Positions 53,336 through 62,790 of a stretch of 64,000 bases of DNA are shown here, piece by piece. How positions within the stretch are numbered: the first letter of the stretch is position 1; each line of letters begins with the position of its first letter. The stretch lies in NCBI RefSeq assembly GCF_001243895.1, contig NZ_LN851186.1, forward strand, positions 2,381,300-2,445,299, read 5' to 3'. The position numbers and the translations under genes were made by a program. The notes under the pieces are model-generated. The model was given only the letters and a program-made list of their open reading frames with translations. It was not told the origin of the DNA and ran no database searches. This DNA is from Bacillus testis (lineage in GTDB: Bacteria > Bacillota > Bacilli > Bacillales > DSM-1321).

Positions 53336-54718
53336 TTAGTCGTGTAGAACGATTACAAATGTTGTCCCTCTCAAAGGTTCACTTTCCACCGAGATGTTGC
53401 CTTGATGCAAATCAATAATTTTTTTCACGATGGCAAGCCCAAGACCGCTGCTATTGCTGTCTTCCTTTCTGTTCCGGGATTTATCCGCTTTATAGAATCT
53501 CGTGAAAATATGGGGCAGGTCTTCTGCAGAAATGCCGATTCCGGTATCGGAAATGGTGACTTGGCACCCTTTTTTCACCTTCCGGACGGAAATGGAAAGG
53601 CGGTCGCCTTCATCGGAGTATTTGATGCTGTTTGTGATCAGATTGCTCCATACTTGATGGAGCAATTGCTGATCACCCTTCACATACACGGGAGGCAAAT
53701 CCAATTCAATCACCATGTCCTTTTCCCTCCAGCTCCATTCAGTCATGGATATAATTTGTTTAATCTGTTGGGACACATTGAATTCTTTTTTCTCCAGATG
53801 GCGGCCTTCCTTATCAAGAGAAGCAAGCACGAGCAACTGCTTGCTCAATTGGGAAAGCCGGTTGCTTTCATTTTCAATGATAGATGAATAGCGGAACAGG
53901 TCTTCTTCAGTCAGATGCCCGGATCGCAGCATTTGTGCATACCCTTTTATCGATGCAAGCGGCGTCTGGATCTCATGGGAGACATTTGAAACAAATTCCT
54001 GCCTCATCGATTCTACTTGATTCAATTCGCGCGCCATTTCTGAAAATTGATTGGCAAGCGTTCCGATTTCATCGTTCCTTTTTACCTGCAGCTTAATATC
54101 ATATTGTCCTTTGGATACTCTTTTAGCTGCATCAGTCAACTTGGTAATCGGCTTTACAAGGAAGCGGGTGTTAATAACGAATGCCAGCACGCTCAAGCCA
54201 GCTGTCAAAACCAATAAGAGAGCAAAGAAAACACGGAGTTCCCCAAATTGCACCTCCGTGTCGGAGCGTATAAACAATGCATAGTTCTCGCCTTTCAGCG
54301 TAATCGGGACGCCGACCGTATTGGACAAAGTATTATCAAAGAAACCTGTGATAAAAGCGCTGGATGGAAAAGCGGCAATACCATGATAAGGTTTGCCGGC
54401 AGCTACCTGCTGGACGATGGATGAGTCCAGATTTTTCAGCCGGAACTCACCACCGTAAAAAGTGCCATTGTCCTTGCTGTCCGCTACATAAATTTGATAG
54501 CCCAATTTCCCGATACTATCTAAATAGTCGTCGACATCCACGGAAGGATTATCCTTGTAGAAGGAAACGATATCGTTGGCCATATGGGTTAATTTCTGAT
54601 CGTTATTCGGTTTCAAGTTATACTGATAGTATGCATTTGAAATGACAAATGCGATGGTGCTGCTCAAGAGCATGACAACTATCGTCGTGAGCACGATACG
54701 ATGGTATAAGGTTTTCAC
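53336..54718 (-). CDS. Sensor histidine kinase, 460 aa
   Basis: Two membrane helices (residues ~8-30 and 163-186) flank an extracytoplasmic sensor of ~130 residues. HAMP domain (about 186-240; RFLVKPITKLTDAAKRVSKG), HisKA with FVSNVSHEIQTPLASIKGYA (phospho-His near 249) and HATPase_c with NLITNSIKYSDEG (N box), DTGIGISAEDLPHIF (G1) and SSGLGLAIVKKI (G2). GTG start overlapping the regulator's stop. The ligand is unknown. Confidence 0.95.
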   Translation of the reverse strand: MKTLYHRIVLTTIVVMLLSSTIAFVISNAYYQYNLKPNNDQKLTHMANDIVSFYKDNPSVDVDDYLDSIGKLGYQIYVADSKDNGTFYGGEFRLKNLDSSIVQQVAAGKPYHGIAAFPSSAFITGFFDNTLSNTVGVPITLKGENYALFIRSDTEVQFGELRVFFALLLVLTAGLSVLAFVINTRFLVKPITKLTDAAKRVSKGQYDIKLQVKRNDEIGTLANQFSEMARELNQVESMRQEFVSNVSHEIQTPLASIKGYAQMLRSGHLTEEDLFRYSSIIENESNRLSQLSKQLLVLASLDKEGRHLEKKEFNVSQQIKQIISMTEWSWREKDMVIELDLPPVYVKGDQQLLHQVWSNLITNSIKYSDEGDRLSISVRKVKKGCQVTISDTGIGISAEDLPHIFTRFYKADKSRNRKEDSNSSGLGLAIVKKIIDLHQGNISVESEPLRGTTFVIVLHD

Positions 54719-55392
54719 TGAACCGGAACCTCCAGTTTATAGCCGACTCCACGCACTGTTTGAATCCGAAAATCCTCATTGTAGGCCGCAAACCGTTCGC
54801 GCAGCCTTTTGATATGGACATCCACTGTCCGGTCATCCCCTTCAAAATCAGCGCCCCATATCAGCTCGATCAGTTCCTCACGCGAAAACACTCGATCCGG
54901 ATAGCTCGCCAGCTGAAATAGCAGTTCAAATTCCTTCATAGGAAGCATATAAATTTTACCGCCGCAATTGACCTCATAGCTTTTACGGTCAATCATCACA
55001 CGGTTCAAAACGACTTTTTCCGCGCTGGCCATCTCATATCGGCGCAACAATGCTTTTATTCGAAATAAGAGCTCTTTCGGTTCGAATGGCTTCGTCAAAT
55101 AATCATCGGTCCCAGCTGAGTACCCTCTCTCTTTATCCGGCAACTGGTCTTTGGCTGTCAGGAGAATAACAGGGATATCGTAGTATTCCCTGATTTCCTT
55201 ACACACTTCATACCCATCTTTGTTCGGCATCATAATATCTACGACAGCCAATTGAACCGGATTCCGCTCCAGCACAGCAATAGCTTCATTGCCATCACTT
55301 GCTTCAAAGACATGAAATCCTTCACTGCGTAAATAAGTGGCTACCAATCCGCGGATATGTCTGTCATCATCCGTTACAAGAATGTTTATCAT
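54715..55392 (-). CDS. OmpR-family response regulator, 225 aa
   Basis: Receiver domain (residues 1-115) with acidic pocket DDD near 8-10, phospho-Asp in AVVDIMMPNKDGYE near 53 and Lys in LLTAKDQLPDKE near 83. C-terminal winged helix (about 130-222; VDVHIKRLRERFAAYNEDFR). ATG at MINILVTDDD after AGAGGGAG; an earlier in-frame start lacks a ribosome binding site. Cotranscribed with the kinase, four-base overlap. Confidence 0.95.
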   Translation of the reverse strand: MINILVTDDDRHIRGLVATYLRSEGFHVFEASDGNEAIAVLERNPVQLAVVDIMMPNKDGYEVCKEIREYYDIPVILLTAKDQLPDKERGYSAGTDDYLTKPFEPKELLFRIKALLRRYEMASAEKVVLNRVMIDRKSYEVNCGGKIYMLPMKEFELLFQLASYPDRVFSREELIELIWGADFEGDDRTVDVHIKRLRERFAAYNEDFRIQTVRGVGYKLEVPVQ

Positions 55393-55558
55393 CGTTGATC
55401 TCCCTCTTTCGTCCACCGCTGCAAGAAAGGCTGCCAGAATAGTAGCTTACCTGCATTCTGTGGAACCTTATGTATTACCTCCATAATAAAACAACTTCAA
55501 CACAAAAGAAAACGCACATCTTTTTGGCAGATATCACTTCATGGTATCTTTGGCTGAA

Positions 55559-55592
55559 TCAAAAAAAGCCAACGGCCCTTTAGCCGTCAGCT
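55559..55592 (-). terminator. Terminator of qcrABC
   Basis: AGCtGACGGC/GCCGTtGGCT stem followed by seven T on the minus strand. Confidence 0.85.
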
Positions 55593-55602
55593 CAAACAAT
55601 CG

Positions 55603-56367
55603 TTATTCTTTTAGATTGGCAATAAATTCGGTCAGCTTCTTCAAGTCATCGTCGCTTCCTTTAAATTGTCCGGGAGGCATCTTGCCTTTACCTTCTTTAG
55701 CGATTTTTGCGACTTCTTCAGCCGACAGCCCTGTGCCGCTTAGCTTAGGAGCCATCGCCGATCCTTCCAGGCTGGTTCCATGGCAGCCGATGCAGCTTTG
55801 TGCCTGGTACACCGCATAGCCTGGGTCGGCTTTGTCGATTTGCGGACCTTTTACAATTTCCCCTTGTTTCTTGGCAGCATCCCAATCATGATGGGCTACT
55901 GAAGCCCAAGTCAGATAGAAAATCGCAATGACCGCCAACATCATAAAACCGGTTGCAAATGGGCGCTTGGACGGGCGTCTTTCCGGACCGCGATCCAAAA
56001 ACGGCGCAAGCATCAATCCGCCAAAAGCAAGTCCGGGAATGACCAGTGTCCCGACAATATTATACGGCCCTGAAGCATAAGTATACTTAAGCAACTGGTA
56101 CAAGAATAAGAAATACCAGTCAGGAAGCGGAATATATCCACTAGCGGACGGGTCGGCCATCTTTTCAAGCGGCGGCTCATGAGCTACCGTCAAGCATAAA
56201 AATCCAACCAGGAAAACAGCACCTACCATCCATTCTTTCAAAAGGAAGTTTGGCCAGAAAGCTTCCGTTTTTCCCGGATATTCCGAGTAATCCTTCGGAA
56301 TATTAGGTTTGCGTTCAACAGGAACACGCGAGTCCCCAACGAACTTCATCCCTTTACCACGATGCAT
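55603..56367 (-). CDS. qcrC: Menaquinol:cytochrome c reductase cytochrome b/c subunit QcrC, 254 aa
   Basis: Third subunit of the Bacillus bc complex: a subunit IV-like part of cytochrome b (three helices, residues ~48-150; PLPDWYFLFLYQLLKYTY) fused to a cytochrome c domain (about 175-254). Haem c site SCIGCHGTSLEG near 192-203 (CxxCH), axial Met in GKGKMPPGQF near 229. Membrane. AGGAGGG before the ATG. Operon qcrA-qcrB-qcrC. Confidence 0.97.
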   Translation of the reverse strand: MHRGKGMKFVGDSRVPVERKPNIPKDYSEYPGKTEAFWPNFLLKEWMVGAVFLVGFLCLTVAHEPPLEKMADPSASGYIPLPDWYFLFLYQLLKYTYASGPYNIVGTLVIPGLAFGGLMLAPFLDRGPERRPSKRPFATGFMMLAVIAIFYLTWASVAHHDWDAAKKQGEIVKGPQIDKADPGYAVYQAQSCIGCHGTSLEGSAMAPKLSGTGLSAEEVAKIAKEGKGKMPPGQFKGSDDDLKKLTEFIANLKE

Positions 56368-56428
56368 GTCATTTCCCTCCTTCGTTCATAAAAAAGGTCA
56401 TAAATCATATTCTAAACATTCAATCATT

Positions 56429-57103
56429 TTATAGCGGCCCTGAAATACCTTGTTTACGAATCATCAGGAAGTGAGCAGCCACAAGACCGAGCAATGCGGC
56501 AGGCAGGAAGAACACATGGATTGCAAAGAAACGTGTCAGCGTTTGCGCGCCAATAATGGAGGCGTCACCCGCTAAGAGCACCTTGATCTGTTCGCCGATC
56601 AAAGGCACCGAGCCGGCAATCTGCAGGCCTACTTTAGTGGCAAAGAGCGCTTTCATATCCCATGGCAATAAATAGCCTGTAAAACCAAGCCCCAACATAA
56701 TAAAGAAAATTAGTACCCCGACAATCCAGTTCAGCTCACGCGGTTTTTTATAGGCTCCTTGGAAGAATACACGCAATGTATGTAAAAACATCATGACTAT
56801 AACCAGACTCGCACCCCAGTGGTGCATACCGCGGACGATTTGTCCGAAAGCGACTTCATTCTGCAAGTAATAGACGGATTCCCAGGCGTTTTTAATATCA
56901 GGCACATAATACATGGTCAAAAACATTCCGGAGAGAATCTGGATGACTGTGACGAAAAAAGTCAGCCCGCCGAAGCAATAAACAAAGGCAGAGAAGTGGT
57001 GTGCCGGATTGACGTGTTCAGGCACTTCATGGTCGGCGACATCCCGCCATAGCGGCGTAATTTCCAGACGCTCATCGACCCAATCATAGATTTTGTTCAG
57101 CAC
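56429..57103 (-). CDS. qcrB: Menaquinol:cytochrome c reductase cytochrome b subunit QcrB, 224 aa
   Basis: Cytochrome b6-type subunit with four helices and two b haems. Haem-ligand His pairs are in RGMHHWGASLVIVMMFLHTL (near 91-105) and FFAIHVFFLPAALLGLVAAH (near 190-209). The split b/c arrangement with QcrC is typical of Gram-positive bc complexes. It starts three bases after the qcrA stop. Confidence 0.97.
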   Translation of the reverse strand: MLNKIYDWVDERLEITPLWRDVADHEVPEHVNPAHHFSAFVYCFGGLTFFVTVIQILSGMFLTMYYVPDIKNAWESVYYLQNEVAFGQIVRGMHHWGASLVIVMMFLHTLRVFFQGAYKKPRELNWIVGVLIFFIMLGLGFTGYLLPWDMKALFATKVGLQIAGSVPLIGEQIKVLLAGDASIIGAQTLTRFFAIHVFFLPAALLGLVAAHFLMIRKQGISGPL

Positions 57104-57106
57104 AGT

Positions 57107-57610
57107 TTACACCTCCTTATTAGGGACGATCGGCCCTAAGTTCAAAATTCCTTTTTTCACCTTTACTTCATACATATCAAGCGGTCCTGTAGGCGGTGTG
57201 CCAGGAATGTTCGCCCCGTTCTTCTTATATCTGCCGTAATGGCAAGGACAGAAGAATTCATTCGGATTGTTCTTATCGGTATTCCAATCCACGGTGCAGC
57301 CCAAATGCTTGCATACCGGCGAAAGTGCAACGATTTCGTCACCTCTCTTATACACCCAAGCAGTTCTCGTCTCTTCGGATTCATACCAGGCATCGACTTG
57401 ATCAACGGTGAAATTCACGCGCTGAGGCTCTTCCGTCACTTCGCTTTCTTTCAGCTTGGTCGCGACAAAATTTCCTTTTGCATCCGTTTTCAAAACAGGA
57501 TCGACAGCGAATTTTAACATCGGCATCAGCATGCCAGCAGCCATGAACCCTCCAACTCCAGTCAAGGTATAATTAAGGAATTGGCGTCTGGAAACACGTT
57601 GTTTGCTCAT
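57107..57610 (-). CDS. qcrA: Rieske iron-sulphur subunit QcrA, 167 aa
   Basis: Takes electrons from menaquinol. Twin-arginine-like N-terminus (SKQRVSRRQFLNYTLTGVGG) with one anchor helix suggests Tat-dependent export. Rieske 2Fe-2S motifs: CKHLGC near residues 99-104 and CPCHYGRY near 122-129, with the disulphide Cys in both. AGGGGGGAAA precedes the ATG. First gene of qcrABC. Confidence 0.97.
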   Translation of the reverse strand: MSKQRVSRRQFLNYTLTGVGGFMAAGMLMPMLKFAVDPVLKTDAKGNFVATKLKESEVTEEPQRVNFTVDQVDAWYESEETRTAWVYKRGDEIVALSPVCKHLGCTVDWNTDKNNPNEFFCPCHYGRYKKNGANIPGTPPTGPLDMYEVKVKKGILNLGPIVPNKEV

Positions 57611-57687
57611 ACAATTTCCCCCCTTCTGTCAGATAAACTAAGACCAACCAACTTTACCAAAATATTCTATAAAACTAGGACATTACA

Positions 57688-57716
57688 ATGATATATCAAT
57701 ATGGAAATTTGGTCAA
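57688..57716 (-). promoter_or_regulatory. Promoter of qcrABC
   Basis: TTGACC (57711-57716), 17 bases, TATCAT (57688-57693). Confidence 0.55.
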
Positions 57717-57774
57717 TATTCCGACAACACAATAAATGGCAAGAATGTGTCATATCTCCTAATTACTTAGACAG

Positions 57775-58227
57775 TCATCCTGCCCATTTTTCGATAATCA
57801 TATTCAATGTTTTTTTTACTTGTTCCGCTATAATATCACGTTTATATGATTCATCCATCGTCTCAAGCGGGACCGCAGGAAGGGTGATCAGCTGCTCATC
57901 CAGCTCCTTGGCCTCCTTCTTCCAAAAAGGGTCTCCCGTCAACAAAAAGACGTGTGCAAACCCCTCTTCCGTAAGCAGGCGAACCCATTCCTCCGCCTGT
58001 ACCTGCTTTTTCGCAGATTCTTCACCCGCATTGTAAATCATGGCAGGAAGAAGCAATACACGGCCCTTGAACTGCCTTTCAATCTCTTGGGCAAGGATTG
58101 TTATATAATCTGCTTCACTTCCGCTCTGAAGGCGGCGAAAATCAATCCCGACAAGCGGCAGAATCACCGTGTCCACATATTCTTTGGCATTGCTGTACAT
58201 CTCCATATCTTTGGCTGTCCATTTCAT
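57775..58227 (-). CDS. ypiF: YpiF, DUF2487 family protein, 150 aa
   Basis: Conserved Bacillus protein of unknown function, always ahead of qcrA. Sequence: MKWTAKDMEMYSNAKEYVDT, VILPLVGIDF, then FLLTGDPFWKKEAKELDEQL near 95-114. Soluble alpha/beta. AAAGGGGTG precedes the ATG; a longer frame upstream lacks a ribosome binding site. A role with the bc complex is suggested only by position. Confidence 0.88.
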   Translation of the reverse strand: MKWTAKDMEMYSNAKEYVDTVILPLVGIDFRRLQSGSEADYITILAQEIERQFKGRVLLLPAMIYNAGEESAKKQVQAEEWVRLLTEEGFAHVFLLTGDPFWKKEAKELDEQLITLPAVPLETMDESYKRDIIAEQVKKTLNMIIEKWAG

Positions 58228-58414
58228 AAAAGTGCACCCCTTTACTAAAACTGTAAAACAATACCATAATAACACTTTTCCCCCAGAAAAATCAGCCCTA
58301 AATTCTGTTGGCTGCTTTTGATTTAACAGTATAAAAAAACTTTTGCCTGTTATAAAGAGCTTTGAAGCTACTCCTCCATCTGTTAATCGTCCTACCAGCT
58401 GGGCAATTTAAAAA

Positions 58415-58458
58415 AATATAAAAAATAGGCCATTTTCACTAATATGAAAATGGCCTAT
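58415..58458 (-). terminator. Terminator of ypiA-ypiB
   Basis: ATAGGCCATTTTCA/TGAAAATGGCCTAT perfect 14-bp stem, then TTTTTTATATTTTTTT on the minus strand. Confidence 0.93.
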
Positions 58459-58461
58459 CGC

Positions 58462-59007
58462 TTATTTACGCTGGACGCTCTTGAGCGTGTCGGTCAACCG
58501 TTTAAACGCTTCAAAATCATTGCGGTCCAGTGCATCATCGATTTGCTTTAGCAATGCGTCCTGTTGAAAAGCAACTAGTGATTGCTCAAGCAGCTGCTCC
58601 GCAATCATTTTGTCCTTCTCATTACTTTCCATCTTTTCTGGTACAAAAGGATTCTTTTCCAGAACCGCTGCATAATGATAAGAAGAATAGGCGGAACGAA
58701 AATGAAGAGTAATATAAATATCTTCTTCACGGTTCAGCCGAATATCGTGAAAGGATTTTTCCGCATCCGTTGTCATTACGTTGGATTTATAAAATTTGAA
58801 CGGTGCTTCTTCCACGCAGTGAGCAGCCATCACTAATCCGCGCGGACAATACTGTGCGTCCTCCACAAAGTGCACATTCTTCATCAGCTGGTCATGGCTC
58901 ATTAAGTAATTCAAAATCCATACGCATTCTCTTCGCTTTAATTGGTAATGGTTCAGAAACCATCGGATAAATTCTTTTTTCTCGTTCACAGAAACAGGGG
59001 CTGCCAT
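58462..59007 (-). CDS. ypiB: YpiB, UPF0302 family protein with IDEAL tail, 181 aa
   Basis: UPF0302 domain (residues ~5-125; [20 protein letters not shown] and [20 protein letters not shown]) followed by a C-terminal IDEAL motif ([20 protein letters not shown] near 155-174). Family role unknown; cotranscribed with the TPR protein ypiA. ATG after GAGGAGGG. Confidence 0.9.
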   Translation of the reverse strand: MAAPVSVNEKKEFIRWFLNHYQLKRRECVWILNYLMSHDQLMKNVHFVEDAQYCPRGLVMAAHCVEEAPFKFYKSNVMTTDAEKSFHDIRLNREEDIYITLHFRSAYSSYHYAAVLEKNPFVPEKMESNEKDKMIAEQLLEQSLVAFQQDALLKQIDDALDRNDFEAFKRLTDTLKSVQRK

Positions 59008-59092
59008 TGTATTTCCCTCCTCTGTAGCATTTATTTGGGATTCATCATTTCGGGATAAGGGCGGCCTCAACTGCACTGCCGCCGTCCTTCAA

Positions 59093-60349
59093 TCAATTCT
59101 CCAATTGTTCTATTACAGAAAGATATTCCTCATTCCAAGGATCACTCTCAAGTAGCGTCTTAAATATTTCGAGAGTGATCGCCCGGTTTCCTTCCTCTAA
59201 TGAAAAATATCCGTAATCAAGCAGAAAATCAGTGTTTTCTTTATAAGTCTCATACGCTTCTTCATAGCAGGAGCGCGCCTTATCATACTCCTCGAGCCCA
59301 TGGTAGCACTGGGCGAGCAGCCAAGCAAATTGCGGGTCGTTTTCCCCGAATTCCTGCACACTCTCAATTGTTTCGATGCAGTCCTCATACATTTCCTTCG
59401 CTATGAACAGCTTCGCAAGCGTGATATTTGCTTCCAGATAACCAGGATCTAGGGCAATCGCCTGGCGGAAATAAGAAATAGCCTGTTCTTCTTTTTGGAG
59501 CTTCATGGACATTTTTCCCGCCTTGAAATAGAGCTCCTTATTGAATTCATCCTGCTTGATGCCTTCCTTCACTACTTCATAGGCATTTTTATAATCATTC
59601 AGTTGTTCATAGGCCGATGCAAGATACAGATACAGAGAATGATATTCATGGTCCAATTGTTTCAGTTCTGTCAGTTTATCAACTGCAGTCTGGTATTGGC
59701 CTGCCTGGAAAGCTGTCAAACCGTATTGGAATAAAGTGTGGAGCTCAGTCTTTTGCTTAAGGCTCTTATCATAATATGGAAGAGCCTCTTCGAACTTGCC
59801 CATATTGCTGTAAGACTCGGCAATCCGTTGATTAATAGAGATTCCCGCTACTTCATCTTCCGTTTTCAGCACAGATTCAAAGCATTCAATCGCTTCAAGA
59901 AAGCTTCCCTGCATATAACATTGCTCGCCAAGCGCAAAATCCACCAGCGGTTCATCCGGCATGATTTTCTTCGCTTCCTTCAATTTATTGTACGCCACTT
60001 CCTCCATTCCGGTCAGAGCATACAGATCGGCTTCCAACAGCAATGCGCTCGGATAGACTGGGTCATCTTTCTTTACTTTTTTGACCAAATCCAACGCTTC
60101 ATCCTCGCGGTCAAGCTCAATTAAGATTTCGGCCAATGAAAGGAGCAACTCCCCTTCATCAGGATGCACCGCTAATAATTGTTCGTATAATTGATAAGCT
60201 TGTTCAAGAAAACCCATCTCCGACAATTTTTCTGCCAATACAAAGATATCGTCTTCAAGACCGCTATTTTGTATTGTATGTATATGCCGGTAGGCCTCAT
60301 CGAATTCACCATTATTTATCTTTTCTATTACTTTATCAACCGTTATCAT
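59093..60349 (-). CDS. ypiA: Tetratricopeptide-repeat protein YpiA, 418 aa
   Basis: About 10-11 TPR repeats across the whole length (for example LLSLAEILIELDREDEALDL and YFRQAIALDPGYLEANITLA), so a helical scaffold for protein contacts. No signal peptide. Conserved between aroA and ypiB in Bacillus. The partner is unknown. Confidence 0.92.
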   Translation of the reverse strand: MITVDKVIEKINNGEFDEAYRHIHTIQNSGLEDDIFVLAEKLSEMGFLEQAYQLYEQLLAVHPDEGELLLSLAEILIELDREDEALDLVKKVKKDDPVYPSALLLEADLYALTGMEEVAYNKLKEAKKIMPDEPLVDFALGEQCYMQGSFLEAIECFESVLKTEDEVAGISINQRIAESYSNMGKFEEALPYYDKSLKQKTELHTLFQYGLTAFQAGQYQTAVDKLTELKQLDHEYHSLYLYLASAYEQLNDYKNAYEVVKEGIKQDEFNKELYFKAGKMSMKLQKEEQAISYFRQAIALDPGYLEANITLAKLFIAKEMYEDCIETIESVQEFGENDPQFAWLLAQCYHGLEEYDKARSCYEEAYETYKENTDFLLDYGYFSLEEGNRAITLEIFKTLLESDPWNEEYLSVIEQLEN

Positions 60350-60376
60350 ATTAATCCTTCCTGCTTTAAAGCTTTC

Positions 60377-61234
60377 TTATTGGAAATACCCCGGCACTGT
60401 GATCCTCAGCTCTTCGCCCGGCCCCTCGTCAAGGAAGAACCGGTCGCCGGCACGGATCACCCTATTATGGAATACCGTGTATTGTATATAATCATCATAC
60501 GTTTTTTTGTCAGGAATTAAACATTCCAGACGATTTTCTTCTATCACATTATAGGAAATATCCCCATCGTGGCGGATTATGCCCCTATATGGGAAAATCC
60601 CCAGCTTCTTCAGGCTGTCTTTCGGCAAAGGCTCGTGTAAAACTGCTTGCGGCAGATAAGGGAATTTCTCCTTTATCATGCATTCTTCCCAGCGTGAGGG
60701 CTCGCAGGATCCATCAAGGTACTCTGGGACCAGAACCAGCTTATACGGAAAAACCGCCTCCCTCATCCAACTCCAGGCAACAGCATCTAATTCCTCCGTT
60801 GAATGAAAGGCAACGAGCAACGCCGGGATGCGCAATTGCTTACAGCGTCTTAGAAGAGAAGGCCGCACTAGCGACAAAGGAATACGGAGAATCAGTACAT
60901 AGTCCAATGGAAAGGTCATCAGCGATTTCCTTGCTTGATCAAGGCGCAGATCGAGCTTTTTTTCGTAATCCAATGAAACGGGAAAGATGACAGTGGTCGC
61001 ACCTTTGGATAGACACTCCTTGGCATAATACATCCCTTGCTGCTCCCAGCTTTCCAGATTTCCGAATATTGTTTCCGCCGCAATCATAATCTGCCTGTCC
61101 ATGTTTAAGCGGACATATTTCATCCTCTTTACAGACACATCTCTCGCATGGATGACCTGACCCTTCACAACCAAATTCGTCTTCTTCAGCATGCCGTTCT
61201 CATAAAGAGACAAATGTTCAACAATATATGGCAT
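60377..61234 (-). CDS. Uncharacterised protein, amidohydrolase-like, 285 aa
   Basis: I do not recognise a named family. The N-terminus (EHLSLYENGMLKKTNLVVKG) has the beta-strand pattern that opens amidohydrolase-type enzymes, and the middle (KECLSKGATTVIFPVSLDYE, YVLILRIPLSLVRPSLLRRC) looks like alternating beta/alpha. The usual H-x-H and other metal ligands of that superfamily are not seen, so it is probably inactive or a different fold. Located between ypiA and aroA on the same strand. B. subtilis has no such gene there that I recall. Confidence 0.75.
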   Translation of the reverse strand: MPYIVEHLSLYENGMLKKTNLVVKGQVIHARDVSVKRMKYVRLNMDRQIMIAAETIFGNLESWEQQGMYYAKECLSKGATTVIFPVSLDYEKKLDLRLDQARKSLMTFPLDYVLILRIPLSLVRPSLLRRCKQLRIPALLVAFHSTEELDAVAWSWMREAVFPYKLVLVPEYLDGSCEPSRWEECMIKEKFPYLPQAVLHEPLPKDSLKKLGIFPYRGIIRHDGDISYNVIEENRLECLIPDKKTYDDYIQYTVFHNRVIRAGDRFFLDEGPGEELRITVPGYFQ

Positions 61235-61430
61235 AAGACCTCTTCCTTTCGGTTATACGCCAATATATGAACATGATGAACCCAATATTCTAAAAACACA
61301 TGCCTCATCCCGAAAAGAGGACTTTTCTCCCTCTACTATATTATATCTGATTTTTAAATGCTTTTAACAGAATAACACTTTTGGAAAATCTTTTAAATAG
61401 AGATTGGAGACTGCCAGAAACCAATCAACC

Positions 61431-61458
61431 AAAAAACCTTCCCAGATTCATGGGAAGG
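61431..61458 (-). terminator. Terminator of the tyrA-aroA group
   Basis: CCTTCCCA/TGGGAAGG stem, 6-base loop, then TTTTTTGG on the minus strand. Confidence 0.88.
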
Positions 61459-61474
61459 CAGTCTGGATTTCGCG

Positions 61475-62770
61475 TTACTGTCTAATCACACTCTTTAAAT
61501 CTTCAAAGAATGAAGGATATGATACCGCCACGCTGTTTGCATTTGCTAGTGTCGCATCACCGTTTGCAATGAGGGCTGCTATCGCCAACATCATCCCGAT
61601 GCGATGGTCGCCGTGGCTGTCCACCTCTGCGCCTTTTAAAGGTGTCGGTCCATTAATGATCATTCCGTCAACTGTAGCGCGGATATCCGCTCCCATTTTC
61701 TGCAGCTCGGCAACGACCGTATCGATCCGGTTGGTTTCCTTGACTTTCAATTCCTTAGCATCGGCTATAACCGTTTTCCCATCCGCTTGGGTGGCCATAA
61801 GCGCAATAATCGGAATTTCATCAATTAATCTAGGAATCATGCTCCCCTTAATCTCAGTCGCTTTTAGCTTGGAATGCTTCACTGTGATGGTTCCCATCGG
61901 CTCGGCGCCTTCCTCGGAAGATTCCTGTTCAATATGGAGATCCGCTCCCATTGCCTTCATCACATCAATGATTCCGGCCCTGGTTTCATTCAGTCCCACA
62001 CGCTCAAGTACTAATTCAGCGTCCTTAGCGATGGCAGCTGCTACCATAAAGAACGCAGCAGATGAAATATCGCCGGGCACTTCTATGCTTGTCCCCTTAA
62101 GCTTTTGGCCGCCTTCAACGGAAACCTTCTTGCCTTCTGTCCGGACCTTAACGCCGAACATCCGCAGCATGGTTTCTGTATGGTTTCTTGTCGGCTCTTT
62201 TTCAATGACTGTTGTGGTCCCTTCCGCATTCAATCCTGCCAGCAGGATAGCCGATTTCACCTGGGCGCTGGCAATAGGCATTTCATAAGTGATGCCTTTC
62301 AGCGAGCCGCCGCGGACGCTCAATGGCGTAAATTTCCCATGCTCGCGGCCATCGATCGCCGCTCCCATCTCACGCAGAGGGTCCACTACACGGTTCATCG
62401 GGCGTTTGCCGATGGATTCGTCGCCTACCAAAATCGTATGGATGGGCAAGGCAGCCAGTATCCCCGATATCAGGCGGATGGTTGTTCCACTATTGCCTAC
62501 ATCGAGCACTTGGCCCGGTTCCCGCAACGCGTCTATCCCTTTGCCGTTAATGATTACGCGTGAACCTTCCCTTTGGATATCCACGCCTAATTTACGAAAG
62601 CAAGAGATTGTGCTCAGGCAATCCTCCCCTTCCAAAAAATGCTCGACCACTGTCCGTCCTTCAGCCAGAGAACCGAACATGATGGCCCGATGCGAAATTG
62701 ACTTATCTCCGGGGACCGCTATAGTTCCCTGAAGTTTGTTGGCTCCTGTTTGTAAGGATAATTGACTCAT
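61475..62770 (-). CDS. aroA: EPSP synthase (3-phosphoshikimate 1-carboxyvinyltransferase), 431 aa
   Basis: Sixth step of the shikimate pathway (named aroE in B. subtilis). Shikimate-3-phosphate site [13 protein letters not shown] near residues 19-31, PEP loop [15 protein letters not shown] near 88-102, catalytic [10 protein letters not shown] near 314, and [15 protein letters not shown] near 388. The loop has GNSGTTIR rather than the E. coli GNAGTA, i.e. the class II type. Ends the aromatic operon before its terminator. Confidence 0.97.
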   Translation of the reverse strand: MSQLSLQTGANKLQGTIAVPGDKSISHRAIMFGSLAEGRTVVEHFLEGEDCLSTISCFRKLGVDIQREGSRVIINGKGIDALREPGQVLDVGNSGTTIRLISGILAALPIHTILVGDESIGKRPMNRVVDPLREMGAAIDGREHGKFTPLSVRGGSLKGITYEMPIASAQVKSAILLAGLNAEGTTTVIEKEPTRNHTETMLRMFGVKVRTEGKKVSVEGGQKLKGTSIEVPGDISSAAFFMVAAAIAKDAELVLERVGLNETRAGIIDVMKAMGADLHIEQESSEEGAEPMGTITVKHSKLKATEIKGSMIPRLIDEIPIIALMATQADGKTVIADAKELKVKETNRIDTVVAELQKMGADIRATVDGMIINGPTPLKGAEVDSHGDHRIGMMLAIAALIANGDATLANANSVAVSYPSFFEDLKSVIRQ

Positions 62771-62790
62771 TGTTTCACCCTGCTCTTTCT

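Noticed and set aside
61404..62288. 294-codon plus-strand frame opposite aroA
   Set aside because: Antisense shadow of aroA; serine/isoleucine-rich with no family match.
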